A DNA stretch of 64,000 nucleotides. Origin: Agriotes lineatus (taxonomy: Eukaryota; Arthropoda; Insecta; Coleoptera; Elateridae). The translations under genes were made by a program, and so were the position numbers. Below, piece by piece: positions 1 to 10,984 of this stretch (position 1 is its first letter; each line of letters starts with the position of its first letter). The notes beneath the pieces were generated by a model, which saw nothing but the letters and a program-made list of their open reading frames with translations, ran no database searches and was not told where the DNA came from. The stretch covers positions 1 through 64,000 of the forward strand of contig CALNHX010003301.1 of the NCBI GenBank assembly GCA_940337035.1, read 5' to 3'.

Positions 1-109
1 TAATTTCCAGACTTTTGTCCGGCTAGAATTGCATTCCGTCCCACTGTGCGGCGCTGGTTAGCGATGCGCAAGCGTTACGTAACCGTTACGGTTTTTCGTT
101 CTGCGGTTA

Positions 110-665
110 TTACCAAACAGCTATAGTCCATTTCTAAACGCTAAAAATTCGCCAAAGTTCTAACTTCGTTGACTCAAAACCGATTTTGAAAATTTTTTTT
201 TTATTATTTCGGTAAAAGTTTATAGAAAAGTTCCCCATAGGTGAGAAAGTGTGCTTTTTATTTTTTCAATTGTTATTAACAAATATGTGTTTTTTAATAT
301 ACTCTTAATTTAAAAATGTATAACTATTTGATTTATTTAAACAATTGCCTGAAATTTGATAACATAAGGTTTTCGGGCTCGCAGATTACGAATCTGGCCT
401 CAAAATGGGTCTAAAAACAAAATGGCGTCGAAGGTCTAATTTTTTATTTTATTTTTTTTTGAAATCTTATTAGATGTCTGGGGGCTTTTGGGGTCTCTGA
501 TTACGAATTTGACATTAAAACTCAACTAAAATAAAAAATGGTGCATCCAAAATGGAGGAAAGGGGTAATTTTTTTTTAAATTTCTGATACCTATACCTAG
601 AGGTCTTTTGGGTCGCGCATCCCAAATTTTATGTTAAAATTTATCAAAAATGGAAAACGGTGTCT
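110..665 (+). repeat. Left inverted arm with three ~118-bp modules
   Basis: The arm contains three degenerate tandem modules, each opening with a G-rich string followed by an ATTACGAATYTG-like core. They begin near 374 (gggctcgcagattacgaa), 490 (ggggtctctgattacgaa) and 609 (gggtcgcgcatcccaaat). Each module ends in an AAAATGG motif, for example near 419, 537 and 650. The spacing is therefore about 116-119 bp. Repeated modules inside terminal arms are a known trait of foldback elements and may be transposase-binding sites; that role is inference. Confidence 0.65.
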
Positions 666-774
666 GAAAAATGGTGGAAACAAATGATAGAAGAGTTAAA
701 TGAGTATTCAAGATATTATAATTTAATAGATTTATTAAAATTAATCCAAGATACATTTAAAAACAAAAACAAAA

Positions 775-2600
775 TTATTTAGCTTTAGTTTCTTCTTCAT
801 CTACTTTTTCCATTGACACTGCCGGTCGTGAATTAAGGCAACTATTTCCGCCACACTCACCGCAAGCCTCCGAGCCTAAAGGCCACTTTTCCTATACCCA
901 CAAGCTGGCCCGCAACTAGTTTTGTAGTTGCAAAAAAATAATTTTTAAGATGTTTTGCGCAGCTGGTTCTTGTGTCATTAGGATTGGAAAACACTTTCCT
1001 GTATCATATTTCTAAGCCCAATCTTCCCTTGAAATATCTTGGTTTCCCAGCCACAATTGTGTTTGCAAATATACGCGTTTTAAATGTTGTTCTGCTGGAT
1101 CCATCGTAGGGCACAATGATGCTAAATTAACGCTACTTTTTTAGTAGACGCCTTAATAAAAGAATCAAACCCAAAATTCAAAATGTTTTTAATTAAAAAA
1201 TATATGTATTGTATTGTCTGTAACCTCATTTACTTTGCGGTATATGAATAATAAAAAACTTTCAATCACTTAAACATTCCTGTACGAGTTTAAGCAGTTA
1301 CCTTCCTTTGCACCATACATTGCAAGCATACATTTTATACCAAAATTTTTTTATATCAAGTTTTGCAGTCTCTTGTAAGTCACTGCTATTTTCAAATATT
1401 TTGACAAATTTATTCTTTCCTGAACATAGCCATTGCTTCATTTACTAGGACTTATCCAGGTGGATCTTTAATAAGGTGCCGGTTCTATTCGTCTTGTTCA
1501 TCCTTATATATCTTCAATATATTAAACTATATTCAAAAGCCATGATCTGCACCTTGACACCAAAACTCGCATGCTAAGATGCTACATTTTTCCCATCTTG
1601 CTCTATGGGGTCGAGTCCTGGACACTTAACGAAACAATCACAAACAAAGCTAAGCCTTTGAAATGTGGTTATACCGGAGAATATTGCGGTTATTATGGAA
1701 AGACCGTGTAATAAATATTAAAGTTCTGGAGAGAATAAAAAAAAAAGTAAAGAGATCATGAACAACACCAAGATTACCAAACTCCAATACCTCGGACATA
1801 TAATGAGGAATGAGAATAAGTACACCCGTACGACCTACTACAATCTATTATACAAGGCAAGATATATGGCAAAGGTGGACCAGGACGCGGAAGAATATCT
1901 TGGTTGCAAAACCTAAGGGCGTGGTATGGGAAATCATCCAATGAGTTATCTAGAATTGCAACCAATAAAGTGAAGATAGCCGTGTTGATCGCAAACATAC
2001 GAAATCGGATAAGCACCTGAAAGAGAAGAAGAAGAAGAAGATTCTTTCTTCTGTTAAAACATGCTGAAGTGTTACATCCAGTTAAAGCATGTACAGAAAG
2101 AACATGCTCACTACAAATTGCAGGCCTTTAGAAGTAAATATTTTTTTATTTTATTTATTTTTGGCAGGTTTTAAAAAATATGTATCTTTATCAGCATGAA
2201 ACTAAAGCTGTTAATATAAGTAATACGTCTATATTCTCTGATACTACGACTATGTTTTTATTTGATGCAGTAAGAGCTGTTGTAACTATTAACCGATCAG
2301 CATCACTTTCAGCTTGAGAGCAGGGATATTATTTGCAGCTAAAGTTTCTTTTAAAAAATCAATAAAACGACATGAAAGACATTTGCCAGAATTTTTTCTT
2401 GATACAACTTTAAAACCCTGTCTCTTTCAAATCGAATATCTGGTGCAGTTTTCGTTTTTAGACGTCGTTCTCTTTCAGCAGATTTTATTCTATGTTTTTG
2501 ATAATCGACAAAAACACTTGCTTTTTTCCATAATTGCGTACAATAAAATTAATATTTCTAAAATTGCACCATACTGTTGAACAAGTTGCCATTTGTTTTT
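775..2600 (-). pseudogene. Decayed unclassified transposon gene (nuclease-like acidic motif, Cys-rich C-terminus)
   Basis: Reading the minus strand gives, in order: an acidic block SDADRLIVTTAL followed by VVVSENIDVLLIL (about 2330-2220); then, beyond an inserted LINE fragment, NKFVKIFENSSDL and MYGAKEGNCLNSYRN (about 1440-1280); then PTMDPAEQHLKRVYLQTQLW (about 1115-1055); and finally a Cys-rich tail containing CGECGGNSCLNS, ending DEEETKAK and a stop at about 775. Stops and frameshifts separate the blocks, so the gene is dead. I recall repetitive arthropod proteins with this order of blocks, but I know no established name. The paired D-x-D and late acidic residues are reminiscent of PIN/FEN-type nucleases; that is inference only. 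It is likely the original gene of the foldback element. Confidence 0.5.
1490..2041 (+). mobile_element. Non-LTR retrotransposon 3' end (reverse transcriptase C-terminal region), decayed
   Basis: The plus strand reads MLRCYIFPILLYGVESWTLN from about 1569, then WLYRRILRLLWKDRV, then TKITKLQYLGHIMRNENKY with frame changes. This is the region after the reverse transcriptase palm, where LLYGxExWTL and LxYLGHIMR are typical of many insect LINE elements. It ends in an (AAG)n tail at 2026-2041, as expected for a 3' terminus. The copy is 5'-truncated and frameshifted. It lies in opposite orientation inside the decayed foldback gene and so arrived later. Confidence 0.65.
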
Positions 2601-2949
2601 ATGTAATAACATTCCTCCGTCGGCCACAAACAGAAAAATCTTTTAATTCAGAAATATCTTTTGGAAATTGTACAAAGAGGTAGTAGAAAACACATTTTTA
2701 GGCGTCGGAATTTATATGTATTCGTATGTTATATTCAAATGTATTTAATCTATTTAAATTTGAGTTAATTTAACAATTTAAAATTATATTTGTATATAAT
2801 GTTTATTAAATAATAATAATAATAATCGTACACAATCAAAATTAACCTTTTAATTCTATATTTATAATTACTGTGTCCGGAATTCCTAGATATGAGGCAA
2901 CGTGCGGAATTCAGAAATGAAGCTATTTTGCCTCTATAAAGAAGTTATT

Positions 2950-3515
2950 TATCATTTTTGATAAATTTTAACATACAGTTTGAAATCAGCGACCCAAAAA
3001 ACCCTATAGTGTAGCTAAGAACTAAAGTCCGAATAAAAAAAATTACGCTTTTTCGCCATCTTAGATCCGCCATTTTTTATTTTAGTTGAGTTTTAATGTT
3101 AAATTCGTAATCAGCGACCCCAAAATCCCCTAGACATCTAATAAAAATAAAAAAAATAAAATAAAAAATTAGACCTTCGACGCCATTTTGTAGAAGCCAT
3201 TTTTGTTTTTAGACCAATTTTGAGGTCAGATTCGTATTCTGTGAACCCAAAAACCTTATGTTATCAAATATCAGGCAATGGTTTAAATAAATAAGGAAGT
3301 TATAATTTTTTTTAATTAAGAATATATTAAAAAACACTTATTTGTTAATAACAATTGAAAAAATAAAAAGCACACTTTCTCACCTATGGGGAACTTTTCT
3401 ATAGACTTTTTCCCAAATAATAAAAAAAAAATGTTCAAAATCGGTTTTGAGTCAACGAAGTTAGAACTTTTTTCCTTTAGTAAATGGACTACTAGATATT
3501 TTGCGGTATTTGGTA
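2950..3515 (-). repeat. Right inverted arm with matching modules
   Basis: This is the reverse complement of the left arm. Module cores lie near 2982 (gaaatcagcgacccaaaa), 3106 (cgtaatcagcgaccccaa) and 3230 (cgtattctgtgaacccaa), spaced about 124 bp. The outer end holds AAGTTAGAAC and TAAATGGACTA, which pair with the left arm near 150 and 124. Confidence 0.65.
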
Positions 3516-3638
3516 CGTCAAGTTTACTTAACCTCCTGTGTGAATAAAATTATTCCGTTTTAAAATGACGGAGTGGACGCCAAGCGGAAATTGATCTGTT
3601 ACTCAATTTAGTTCGGGAAAGGCGCGAACTCTATAATA

Positions 3639-5171
3639 TAGGGTGTTAATAAAAAAACTTTACACACTTTAGCAGGTGATAGTGGAGATGAAAACAAGAA
3701 AAAAATTCTAATACACTTAGGCCCAATACTCCTTGGTTTTCGAGATATGGAATTTTTAAATTTTTATTTACACCTCTTATGAATGCGATATCGCGTTATC
3801 TGCAAAAACGAACAATCGCAGAATACATGTCAATCAACATTTTGTAACAAGTCTAACGGTGAAATTACTTATTGCTATTTAAGTTAGTCTTATTTTTGCA
3901 ATGGTTCAATTTACATGTGCGGAGTACGCCGATATGCATTTATGTTATGGCGAAGCTCATCGAAATTCGCGAGAAGCTAGACGAATTTATCAGCAGAGAT
4001 ATCCTTTGAGGCATATTCCATCTCATCCAACTTTTCAAGAAGTCGACCGTAGGTTAAGAGAAACAGGTTGTTTTAAGCCGCCAAAATCAGACAGTGGCCG
4101 ACTTCGTAGAGTACGTACGCCAAACACCGAAGACATTATTTTGCAAGCTGTAGATAATGATCCTCATGTGAGTACCAGGCGAATAAGTAGAGCTGTCGGC
4201 GTCAATCATGTATCTGTTTGGCAGACCCTTAAAGAACAATTACTTCATCCGTATCACTTACAAAAGGTTCATCATCTACGGAGAGAGACGGACTACCGTC
4301 CGCGTATCCAATTTTCCCAATGGCTGGTACATGAATGTAACATAAATCCAAATTTTATTGGAAACATTCTGTTTACAGACGAAGCCTGTTTTACTCGTGA
4401 TGGAGTTTTCAATTTTCACAATATGCACGAATGGTCAGATGAAAATCCGCACGCAATTCATGTTAGAAATCATCAATTTGGATTTTCGATAAATGTTTGG
4501 GTTGGCATGGTGGGTGATTGTTTAATTGGACTATTTCGTTTGCCGAATCGGTTGAATGGTCAATCCTACCTAAACTTTTTACGTGACAATTTGAACGATC
4601 TACTGGGGGATGTGCCATTAGATGTTATTATAAACATGTATTTTATGCATGATGGAGCTCCAGCCCACTTTTTGCGTATAGTAAGAAACTATTTAAATGA
4701 ACGGTTCGAAAACAGATGGATTGGCCGGGGAGGACCTGTCGCATGGCCACCAAGATCTCCTGATCTAACGCCCTTAGATTTTTTTGTTTGGGGGTACTTA
4801 AAAGATCTTGTTTACGCCACTGAAGTGAACACAGAAGATGAACTTTGGCAGCGAATTGTAGACGCCTGCCAACAACTAAGGACTCTAGGTGTTTACCATC
4901 AAGTGCGTGAGTCTCTTCGACGACGGCTGCAACTTTGTTTACAAGAGCAAGGACGACAGTTTAAACATCTTCTGCGATAACTTTAGAGTGCGCTAAATGC
5001 GTTGTTTGTTGTAGTTTTTTTTGTAAAAAAAATGTGGTGTAAATAAAAATTTAAAAATTCCATATCTCGAAAACCAAGGAGTATTGGACCTAAGTGTATT
5101 AGAATTTTTTTCTTGTTTTCGTCTCTACTATCACCTGCTAAAGTGTGTAAAGTTTTTTTATTAACACCCTG
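3639..5171 (+). mobile_element. Mariner (DD41D type), 1533 bp with 136-bp TIRs
   Basis: Near-perfect inverted repeats run from 3639 to 3774 and from 5036 to 5171. The outer end is YAGGGTGTTAAT, and TA dinucleotides flank both sides (3637-3638 and 5172-5173). The only large frame inside is the transposase at 3901-4980. The right flank continues into a LINE reverse transcriptase fragment, while the left flank shows no matching LINE sequence. TIRs of 136 bp are longer than the about 30 bp usual for mariners. Confidence 0.85.
3901..4980 (+). CDS. Mariner transposase, DD41D, intact
   Basis: This 359-aa uninterrupted frame should cut and paste the surrounding element at TA sites. Residues 1-60 match the DUF4817-type helix-turn-helix found in this insect family (FTCAEYADMHLCYGEAHRNS), followed by a second HTH around residues 85-115. 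The catalytic triad is visible: D160 in FTDEACF, D251 in HDGAPAH and D293 in SPDLTPLDFF. The 41 residues between the last two acids make it DD41D rather than classical DD34D. The IGRGGPVAWPP stretch before the third D is typical of these proteins. The ATG at 3901 lies just after an AT-rich leader, and the stop is 56 bp from the right TIR. No stop or frameshift is present, so it could be functional. Confidence 0.9.
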   Translation: MVQFTCAEYADMHLCYGEAHRNSREARRIYQQRYPLRHIPSHPTFQEVDRRLRETGCFKPPKSDSGRLRRVRTPNTEDIILQAVDNDPHVSTRRISRAVGVNHVSVWQTLKEQLLHPYHLQKVHHLRRETDYRPRIQFSQWLVHECNINPNFIGNILFTDEACFTRDGVFNFHNMHEWSDENPHAIHVRNHQFGFSINVWVGMVGDCLIGLFRLPNRLNGQSYLNFLRDNLNDLLGDVPLDVIINMYFMHDGAPAHFLRIVRNYLNERFENRWIGRGGPVAWPPRSPDLTPLDFFVWGYLKDLVYATEVNTEDELWQRIVDACQQLRTLGVYHQVRESLRRRLQLCLQEQGRQFKHLLR

Positions 5172-5173
5172 TA

Positions 5174-5411
5174 TATTAACGACATTAGTCAATGTGAACT
5201 TAGAGGAAAAATACAGTTATTCGCAGATGATACTAATATCTTCTACAAAAGCATGGCTACCACTACCTTATTTAATGAAATGCAAGAAGATCTCAACACA
5301 ATTACCGAATGGTTAAGGCTTAATAAATTAACAATTAACACCAAAAAAACAAACTACATGATAATAACCAGTACCCCGGTGAACCATATTTTCCCTGAAA
5401 TAAGTGACTAA
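5174..5411 (+). pseudogene. LINE reverse transcriptase fragment (FADD box)
   Basis: The frame reads YINDISQCELRGKIQLFADD and continues with FYKSMATTTLFNEMQEDLN and ITEWLRLNKLTINTKKTNY before a stop. The FADD motif with a following W-x-x-x-N-x-L-x-x-x-x-x-K block marks the active site and thumb boundary of a Jockey/CR1-like reverse transcriptase. Only about 80 residues remain. The mariner ends exactly at its left edge. Confidence 0.7.
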
Positions 5412-6740
5412 AGTGCCAACTTTAGTCCCGCAAGCGCAAAAAAATATTTATCTACTTTGCGTTCGTACTAAGGCGTTTGCGTATAGTAATAGACACGAAG
5501 CGATGCTATAATAAAAATACTAAAAATTTTCATTTTTTTGTTTAAAAAAGTGGCAAAGTAGATAAAATACTGTATGATACCTCGTTTATAAGGCATTTTG
5601 TAGCTTCTTATAAAACTCGTATCATAATATACTATTCTCGCACCCACACTTTTCGTTGCTTTTGATTAATTTTTTCCAAATATAATAATTTCTTATCACT
5701 TCTTCCCTCTCTGAATCAGAACTATCTGGAGATACCCACATTTCTATTTTGCAAAATAAATAAAACATCAACGTATATATCCTCATTCATTACTAGCGGT
5801 AAAAATGTTGGTAAATCTGCGCACTGCAAGTGTCAAATACGCGCGAAATTTAAATTATAGTGGTTGGTGGTTGTCACCGCTGGCTGCAGTGGGACCGCAG
5901 CGCATTTTCTTAGTTGATGGCGATTGATGGTTGTGAATGGCGGTGCCTCAGTGGGACTGCAGTCTTATTAAAACGCAATAACTTTTAACTTAACACACAA
6001 CACAATCAAATGGGGACCGGATTCTCATCTGCAACTGAAATGCAGCGGCTACCAGACGCACGTGCATCTGCTTACTTATTCATGACATCAAACGAATAGG
6101 AAATCATTTTGTGTCACGTCACATATTTTGAATACTAGCTGATTAATTTATATCAAATCAAAATTAAATAGTTTTTTTTAAGTGAAATATATTCATTTTG
6201 GCTTTAAACATGTTTTCATTTAAAACTATTAACCATTGCAAGAACCCTATTGCACGATTTTTGGAAATATCAGTCATTAATTTTTAAAACAAAACAGAAT
6301 TACCATGAAATTGTTCACCTGTTGTTCACATTATACAGTGAATTTATTTTAATGCACAATGTGGTTTTCCCGTTTCCATGAGGACTTGATTGTTACTATT
6401 GGTTTATAATACAGTGGCTTTATACAAGACAGTGTGGCCATAGGGATGTCTTCGCCGCTATTGGTCGACGCGAATATCCGCCATTAACAGGCAAAATATT
6501 TAGTTACTTCTAAGTTGTTCTCAAAGAGGTTGGTAGAACCTGTTCATTTGGTTATGGAAGAAAATAAAACCTTTCAAATCTGACAATTGTAAATTGTCAG
6601 TGTCAAATAATTCATTAGCGTCGCAAGCGGGTGAAATTTTATCATCTATTGCCCTGAAAAACTAATATTCTTCACAGTATTTAAATGTGACAATTTAGAA
6701 TTGTGCTATTGTTGTACCTAATAGCACAAGATGCGTTCGA
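5412..6740. other. No gene seen; small hairpin and short duplicated motif
   Basis: There is no convincing coding sequence. TATTTATCTACTTTGC near 5450 is complementary to GCAAAGTAGATAAAATA near 5553, giving a hairpin of about 120 bp that may be a MITE remnant. At 5860-5965 a short motif (GTGGTTG...GCAGTGGGACYGCAG) occurs twice. A palindrome GACAATTGTAAATTGTC lies near 6581. Confidence 0.4.
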
Positions 6741-6749
6741 CTTGGAATG

Positions 6750-7458
6750 TATGAAAAAGGTGCTACGATGAATGGGGCTTTAGCATAAGTTTAGAGAAAA
6801 CGGAATATCTATTTAGTAATCAACTCGGAAGCACGATATGAAGTCTTAATAAATGAAAATGTCGCAGTAAGACAAGTAGAAAGGTATAAATACCTCGGTG
6901 CTACAATACAATCGATGAAAAAGGTTTGGGAACAGAAGAGATCAAAACTCGAATAGTACAAAGTAGGAAGATAATGGGATGCTTGAAATCAATTTGATGG
7001 GGCAATACTATCTCTAACAAAAACAAAAAAAGAATAGGTGAAGTAATGGTAGAGTCGATGCTATGTTATGGCAGTGGGGTATGGACTGTAACAGCGGAAA
7101 TGAAACGAAGAATAGACACAGTTCAAATGGACGAAAAAGCGGAAAGGTATCGAGACGAAATAGAGTGACGAACGAGGAAATAAGACGCAGAATGGAGGCA
7201 CCAGAATGAGTTGTGGACAGAACTGAACGGAAAGCGTTAAACTGGTTTGGTCATCTGATGAGAATGGAGGAGACGACGTGGCCTATGAAGATCTTTAAAT
7301 GGTCGCCGCCAGGTACGAAAAAAAGAGGTAGACCACACAAACCGTGGAATGAGGGTATTCGGAGAGCCATGGAGGAGAGGAACCTGGAAGAAGATCAAGC
7401 ACAGGACAGGGAGGTTTGGAGACAGGGAACAGGAAAACGGCATTTAGTTGTATTGTAA
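6750..7458 (+). pseudogene. LINE 3' fragment (reverse transcriptase C-terminal domain)
   Basis: Reading frames with a few stops give SLEKTEYLFSNQLG, then VRQVERYKYLGATIQS, then MLCYGSGVWTVTAEMKRRI, then an open stretch from 7213 containing LNWFGHLMRMEETTWPMK and KKRGRPHKPWNEGIRRAMEE. These are the hallmarks of the RT tail of insect non-LTR elements: YLG, YGSxVW, WFGHLMRM, RGRPxxxW. Frameshifts near 6930 and 7160 and the missing N-terminal half make it a dead 5'-truncated copy. It is a different lineage from the fragment at 1490-2041. Confidence 0.7.
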
Positions 7459-8800
7459 CTGAAACCGGTTGTAAACTTCATGCAACACCTCAAAGCACCA
7501 CGAACGAACGCCAATGAAAAATGTCAAACGTTCAAACACAACACTGCACATGCAGCTAACATCAACTAGTTAAAATAACTAGCGCCAAAATAATGACCAC
7601 TCAAAAACGTGGTAATCTTGTATTATCAATGAGAACTAGGATGCAAGAATGTTTAGATAACAACGGTTTTTACACAAAATATTGATACGTACTGCGGATA
7701 TTGTTCTTAATTATGTTATTTTTTTATATGTAGTTTTAATGTTTAATAAAATTCTTGAGATAGAGCGCATTTGTTATTCCCAGGTGACTTTTTGGAAGCA
7801 GGACACCTTATATTTAAAGAAATATATTACGTCGCTTTTAAATATTTAATAAAAATTACAACACAACCAAAATTATTCGACTTCTCCCTAAAAGATATTC
7901 CTTGTCATAGTATTTATTATTTGTACTGTTAAGCATATCACATAATTTACTTGACTTTCTAATGCTTCTAAAACTTTCTTAGAAATCGAGAACAGTCAAA
8001 CGACAAGGAAACCCGCAGCTTCATCGCTTATATGAATTATTTAACTATCCATATTCGTTTCATCATAGCAAGCGTTTTGTTGTAATAAATCATGTATCAA
8101 ATGACCAACTTTGCGTAAAAAATAATTGGTAAAATATTGATGAAAGCCCTACAATACCAACACGAATCATAAAATATTAAACAAATAATATTTTGGTTGA
8201 CACCGGCATGTGATTAAGTACGCTTAAATTATTGAGTAAATGTACATAATTATAATTCCACAAATTACAAGACCGATTTGGGCTACATTTCCAGTGATCC
8301 ATTGATTGTTAATATTTGCACTGCTAAATATATTAGGAAATTTAGTTGACTGTCTTTCTTTATTAATTTGATATTGGTGGATAAAGGTTAAAATGTAAAA
8401 AAAAAATAAATGCAGCAATATCCGTAGCTCAAACAGAAATATGTTAGGTATACTAAATTCTTTATATTCCAGAATAACGTGCAGTAATTTTTATGATAAT
8501 TTGCAATAATATCTAAAATTACATATTAAACGATACTTTCGAGTATAAAATAAATTATTCTTATTTCCCTACTAAACATTCGTTTACTGAACACCAATTC
8601 CGATTTCACATAATTTGGCCAATGGCAATTTGGAATACTGGCTACCAACTTCTATGTAGAAGAGTGAAAATGTATTAGCGCGACATCTTGCAATTTCTTA
8701 TTCTCCTCTGTAAAACGGGTTGCCTATCCGAGACTTTGCAAACAGTAGACTGGTGAAAACCTTTGTCCTCGATAGTACATCTCATCAGTAGTTCATCGAA
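7459..8800. other. AT-rich stretch without recognisable genes
   Basis: I see only short open frames of low complexity and no inverted or tandem repeat worth naming. Confidence 0.4.
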
Positions 8801-9724
8801 GTGCGGAGTATTATAACGGTAAAATGGGCAATTACGAGCAACAGCGATCTGCAAAAAAATTTAGATGAAACTGTTCAACCTTTTGATGAAGAAGAAAGGC
8901 CAACAAAGCGTGCAAAACATGTTGCCAGAGATGAGCCGCAAGCCGGTCCTTCAAGTTCAACGAAGCGAAACCATTCAAATTAAAAACGTTCAAAGACAAA
9001 ATATAGAGCATTCACAAGGACGACCTTCAACTTTACGTGCCGGCCCAATTCAGGACAATGATACTGTAAGTGTCTTTACTTCAATTATCTTTTTATAAAC
9101 TAGGTTATTTTATAATTATTGGTTTCTCAAAAGAAAAGGAAATACAGATAGAACAGGATATAGAAGACGTTATTAACCAGATTGCAACCACTGACCTTTA
9201 TAGTGAAGATGACGATAATTCTACATATATTGTATGGCGCGATGTAGATGGCTCAACTCTAAAAAAATCAATTTGATGGTAAATAACGTAGGCATAGTCT
9301 TAACACTTTATGACGACTTCATAAACAAAAATCCAAACGATTGCTTCAAAAATTTATTACGCAGAGCAGGTACTGAAAGTAAAAACGAAGCCAAAAGGTC
9401 ATGTGAAGCAATAGACAGCCACAAATGCCGGAGATGGAAACATTTCTTGGCGTCCTGTTGTGGATGGGCCTAATGAAGCTTCCCAAACTATGGTTATATT
9501 GGAGCACCAATTTTTTGTACGCAAATAATATAAACAATATAATGCCAAGGAAGAGTTTTGAAGATTTGTTAAAAATGTGGCATTTTAACAATACTGAAAA
9601 CGAATCATTTGCAAGTGACCGGCTTCGTAAGGTTACGCCGTTGCTTGAAAACCTGATAGAGAACGATTTCAGATTGTGCTTATTCCAGGAGCTGAAATGT
9701 GGGCCGAAAATCGAAAATCTCTGA
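8801..9724 (+). pseudogene. piggyBac transposase N-terminal remnant
   Basis: An acidic, low-complexity N-terminus (about 8860-8980, with KRAKHVARDEPQAGPSS) is followed in other frames by DIEDVINQIATTDLYSEDDD (about 9150) and then, from 9425, by METFLGVLLWMGLMKLPKLW, NIMPRKSFEDLLKMWHFNN and LRKVTPLLENLIENDF. The last block matches the segment of piggyBac transposases before the first catalytic aspartate (F-x-G-x-x-x-x-M-G, then R-x-x-F-x-x-x-x-x-x-x-H-F). No catalytic D region follows. At least three frame changes are needed to read it. Confidence 0.6.
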
Positions 9725-9950
9725 TAATTTTAAAATTTTGTTTTGGAATAGTTACCAAAATATGCCAAATTGTATTCTAATAAAGAAGTTTAAATAAACT
9801 TTGCGATAGAATTACATCTTCTTCCCTCTACCTCCCCTCCAAGAACTAAGATATATTTCAAATTTCAACAAAATGTTTATTTTGAACTCCGGTTTTATGG
9901 CTTTTGTAGTATTAGTCCACAATTTACATTAAACTTGTTACTGCGGCTTT

Positions 9951-10007
9951 TAGCGGTTCTGTTTACAACTACTAGTTACAAACCGTAAATCAAATTAGAA
10001 CCGCTAG
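9951..10007. repeat. 57-bp hairpin near a mariner-like end
   Basis: TAGCGGTTCT at 9951 pairs with AGAACCGCTA ending at 10007, and the intervening bases hold a second pairing (GTTTACAACTACTAGTTAC). About 40 bp downstream, GAGACCCTGTATA (10033-10046) resembles the outer end of a mariner/Tc1-type MITE. This is probably the right-hand portion of such an element. Confidence 0.45.
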
Positions 10008-10105
10008 ACGACTCCAAAGGTTATAAGCTGTGAGAGACCCTGTATATAGTTAGATATTTTTTATTAAAATTGAGGAGCGAAGTTCGCAACCCACCCCAAT
10101 TTGCA

Positions 10106-10828
10106 ATGTCCGACGACAACGCTAACCCAAAACCGCCGCCAGCTAACCCTGGCCCGAAACCCTACTTCGGTAGGCCTGCCAATCAGCGCAACCCCCGCGC
10201 TGAAAACAATTGGCGGGAACCTGCTCGTAAGAGCAACCAGGGTAATGAGAGGAAACAAGTTCCCTCTGAATTACCTCCACCGACTCGAAGACACGATGCC
10301 TCTCAGGCAAAGGTCTCTGAGTCTCACCCGAGTGAACAATCTGTGTTCGCTTCCGGGATGCAGGTACGTGAGACTAACCAGCGGGTTACTTTCACACCTT
10401 CAACCCCCGCGGCGTTAAGTATCGCACGTGATACGTACGCTGAGATGCTGACTGACGACTCCAACCTGTCTAAAGTCATGCTCGTTGAGTACTATACCGC
10501 CGCCCTGCTTTGGTTTCGCTTCATGACCTTGAAGCAGAAACTAAATCAACCATTTACTGAGAAGGAAACAGAAGTGATAACCCTCATCCAGTCACTCACC
10601 TTTTCGGTTCCCGAGCCTATCTCCATTCAATTGAGAAAACTCGGCATGGTGCAAACCACCAACAAACAGCACCTCTACCCCACATTCCCACCTTTACCCG
10701 ACGCGGTAATTGGAGGGTTTGGAGGGTATTTCGGTACTCTAGGGCCACCCGGCCCTAACGCCGATAACAATCTCCACAACCTCTATAAGGTGTTTGCGCT
10801 GAGCGAGCTGAACTCAAGTAAAAGGCTC
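10106..10828 (+). pseudogene. Probable endogenous RNA-virus capsid-like fragment (partiti-like?)
   Basis: An ATG at 10106 opens a frame that stays open to 10999, but the last 57 or so codons look like unrelated flanking sequence, so I end the feature near 10828. The N-terminus (about 75 residues) is rich in P, N and K and looks disordered. The middle, around residues 100-200, has hydrophobic helices (for example VEYYTAALLWFRFM) and the string VPEPISIQLRKLG. The base composition is clearly more GC-rich and less AT-biased at third positions than the neighbours, which suggests an outside origin. My impression of similarity to partitivirus-like capsid proteins is a by-eye inference. There are no stops inside, so it could be young or maintained. 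It is truncated at the C-terminus relative to any capsid I would expect. Confidence 0.45.
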
Positions 10829-10984
10829 CCACTCATTATCATTTTGTCAGTTGTCACTTGTCAGTTTAGCTGTTACATTCGCGTGAGTACTGTGAGTAGA
10901 TTGTACGTGTGTTTACATGTATTAAATAAACATTTTGTCCTTTCGTTTTGTGTTCGGATGTTACCACCTTGGTTGTGCCAAGTT

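Larger units (their letters stand above)
110..3515. mobile_element. Foldback-type element with long modular inverted arms
   Basis: About 550 bp at each side are reverse complements of one another: the left arm runs from about 110 to 665 and the right arm from about 2950 to 3515. The matching stretches include TTCTAACTTCGTTGACTC on the left and its complement near 3451-3472, and AGTCCATTT near both outer ends. The interior carries a decayed minus-strand gene (about 2600 to 775) and a plus-strand LINE fragment. The outer ends are approximate because the last 20-30 bp diverge, and I could not identify a target duplication. The structure is seen directly; the superfamily is not known to me. Confidence 0.75.
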
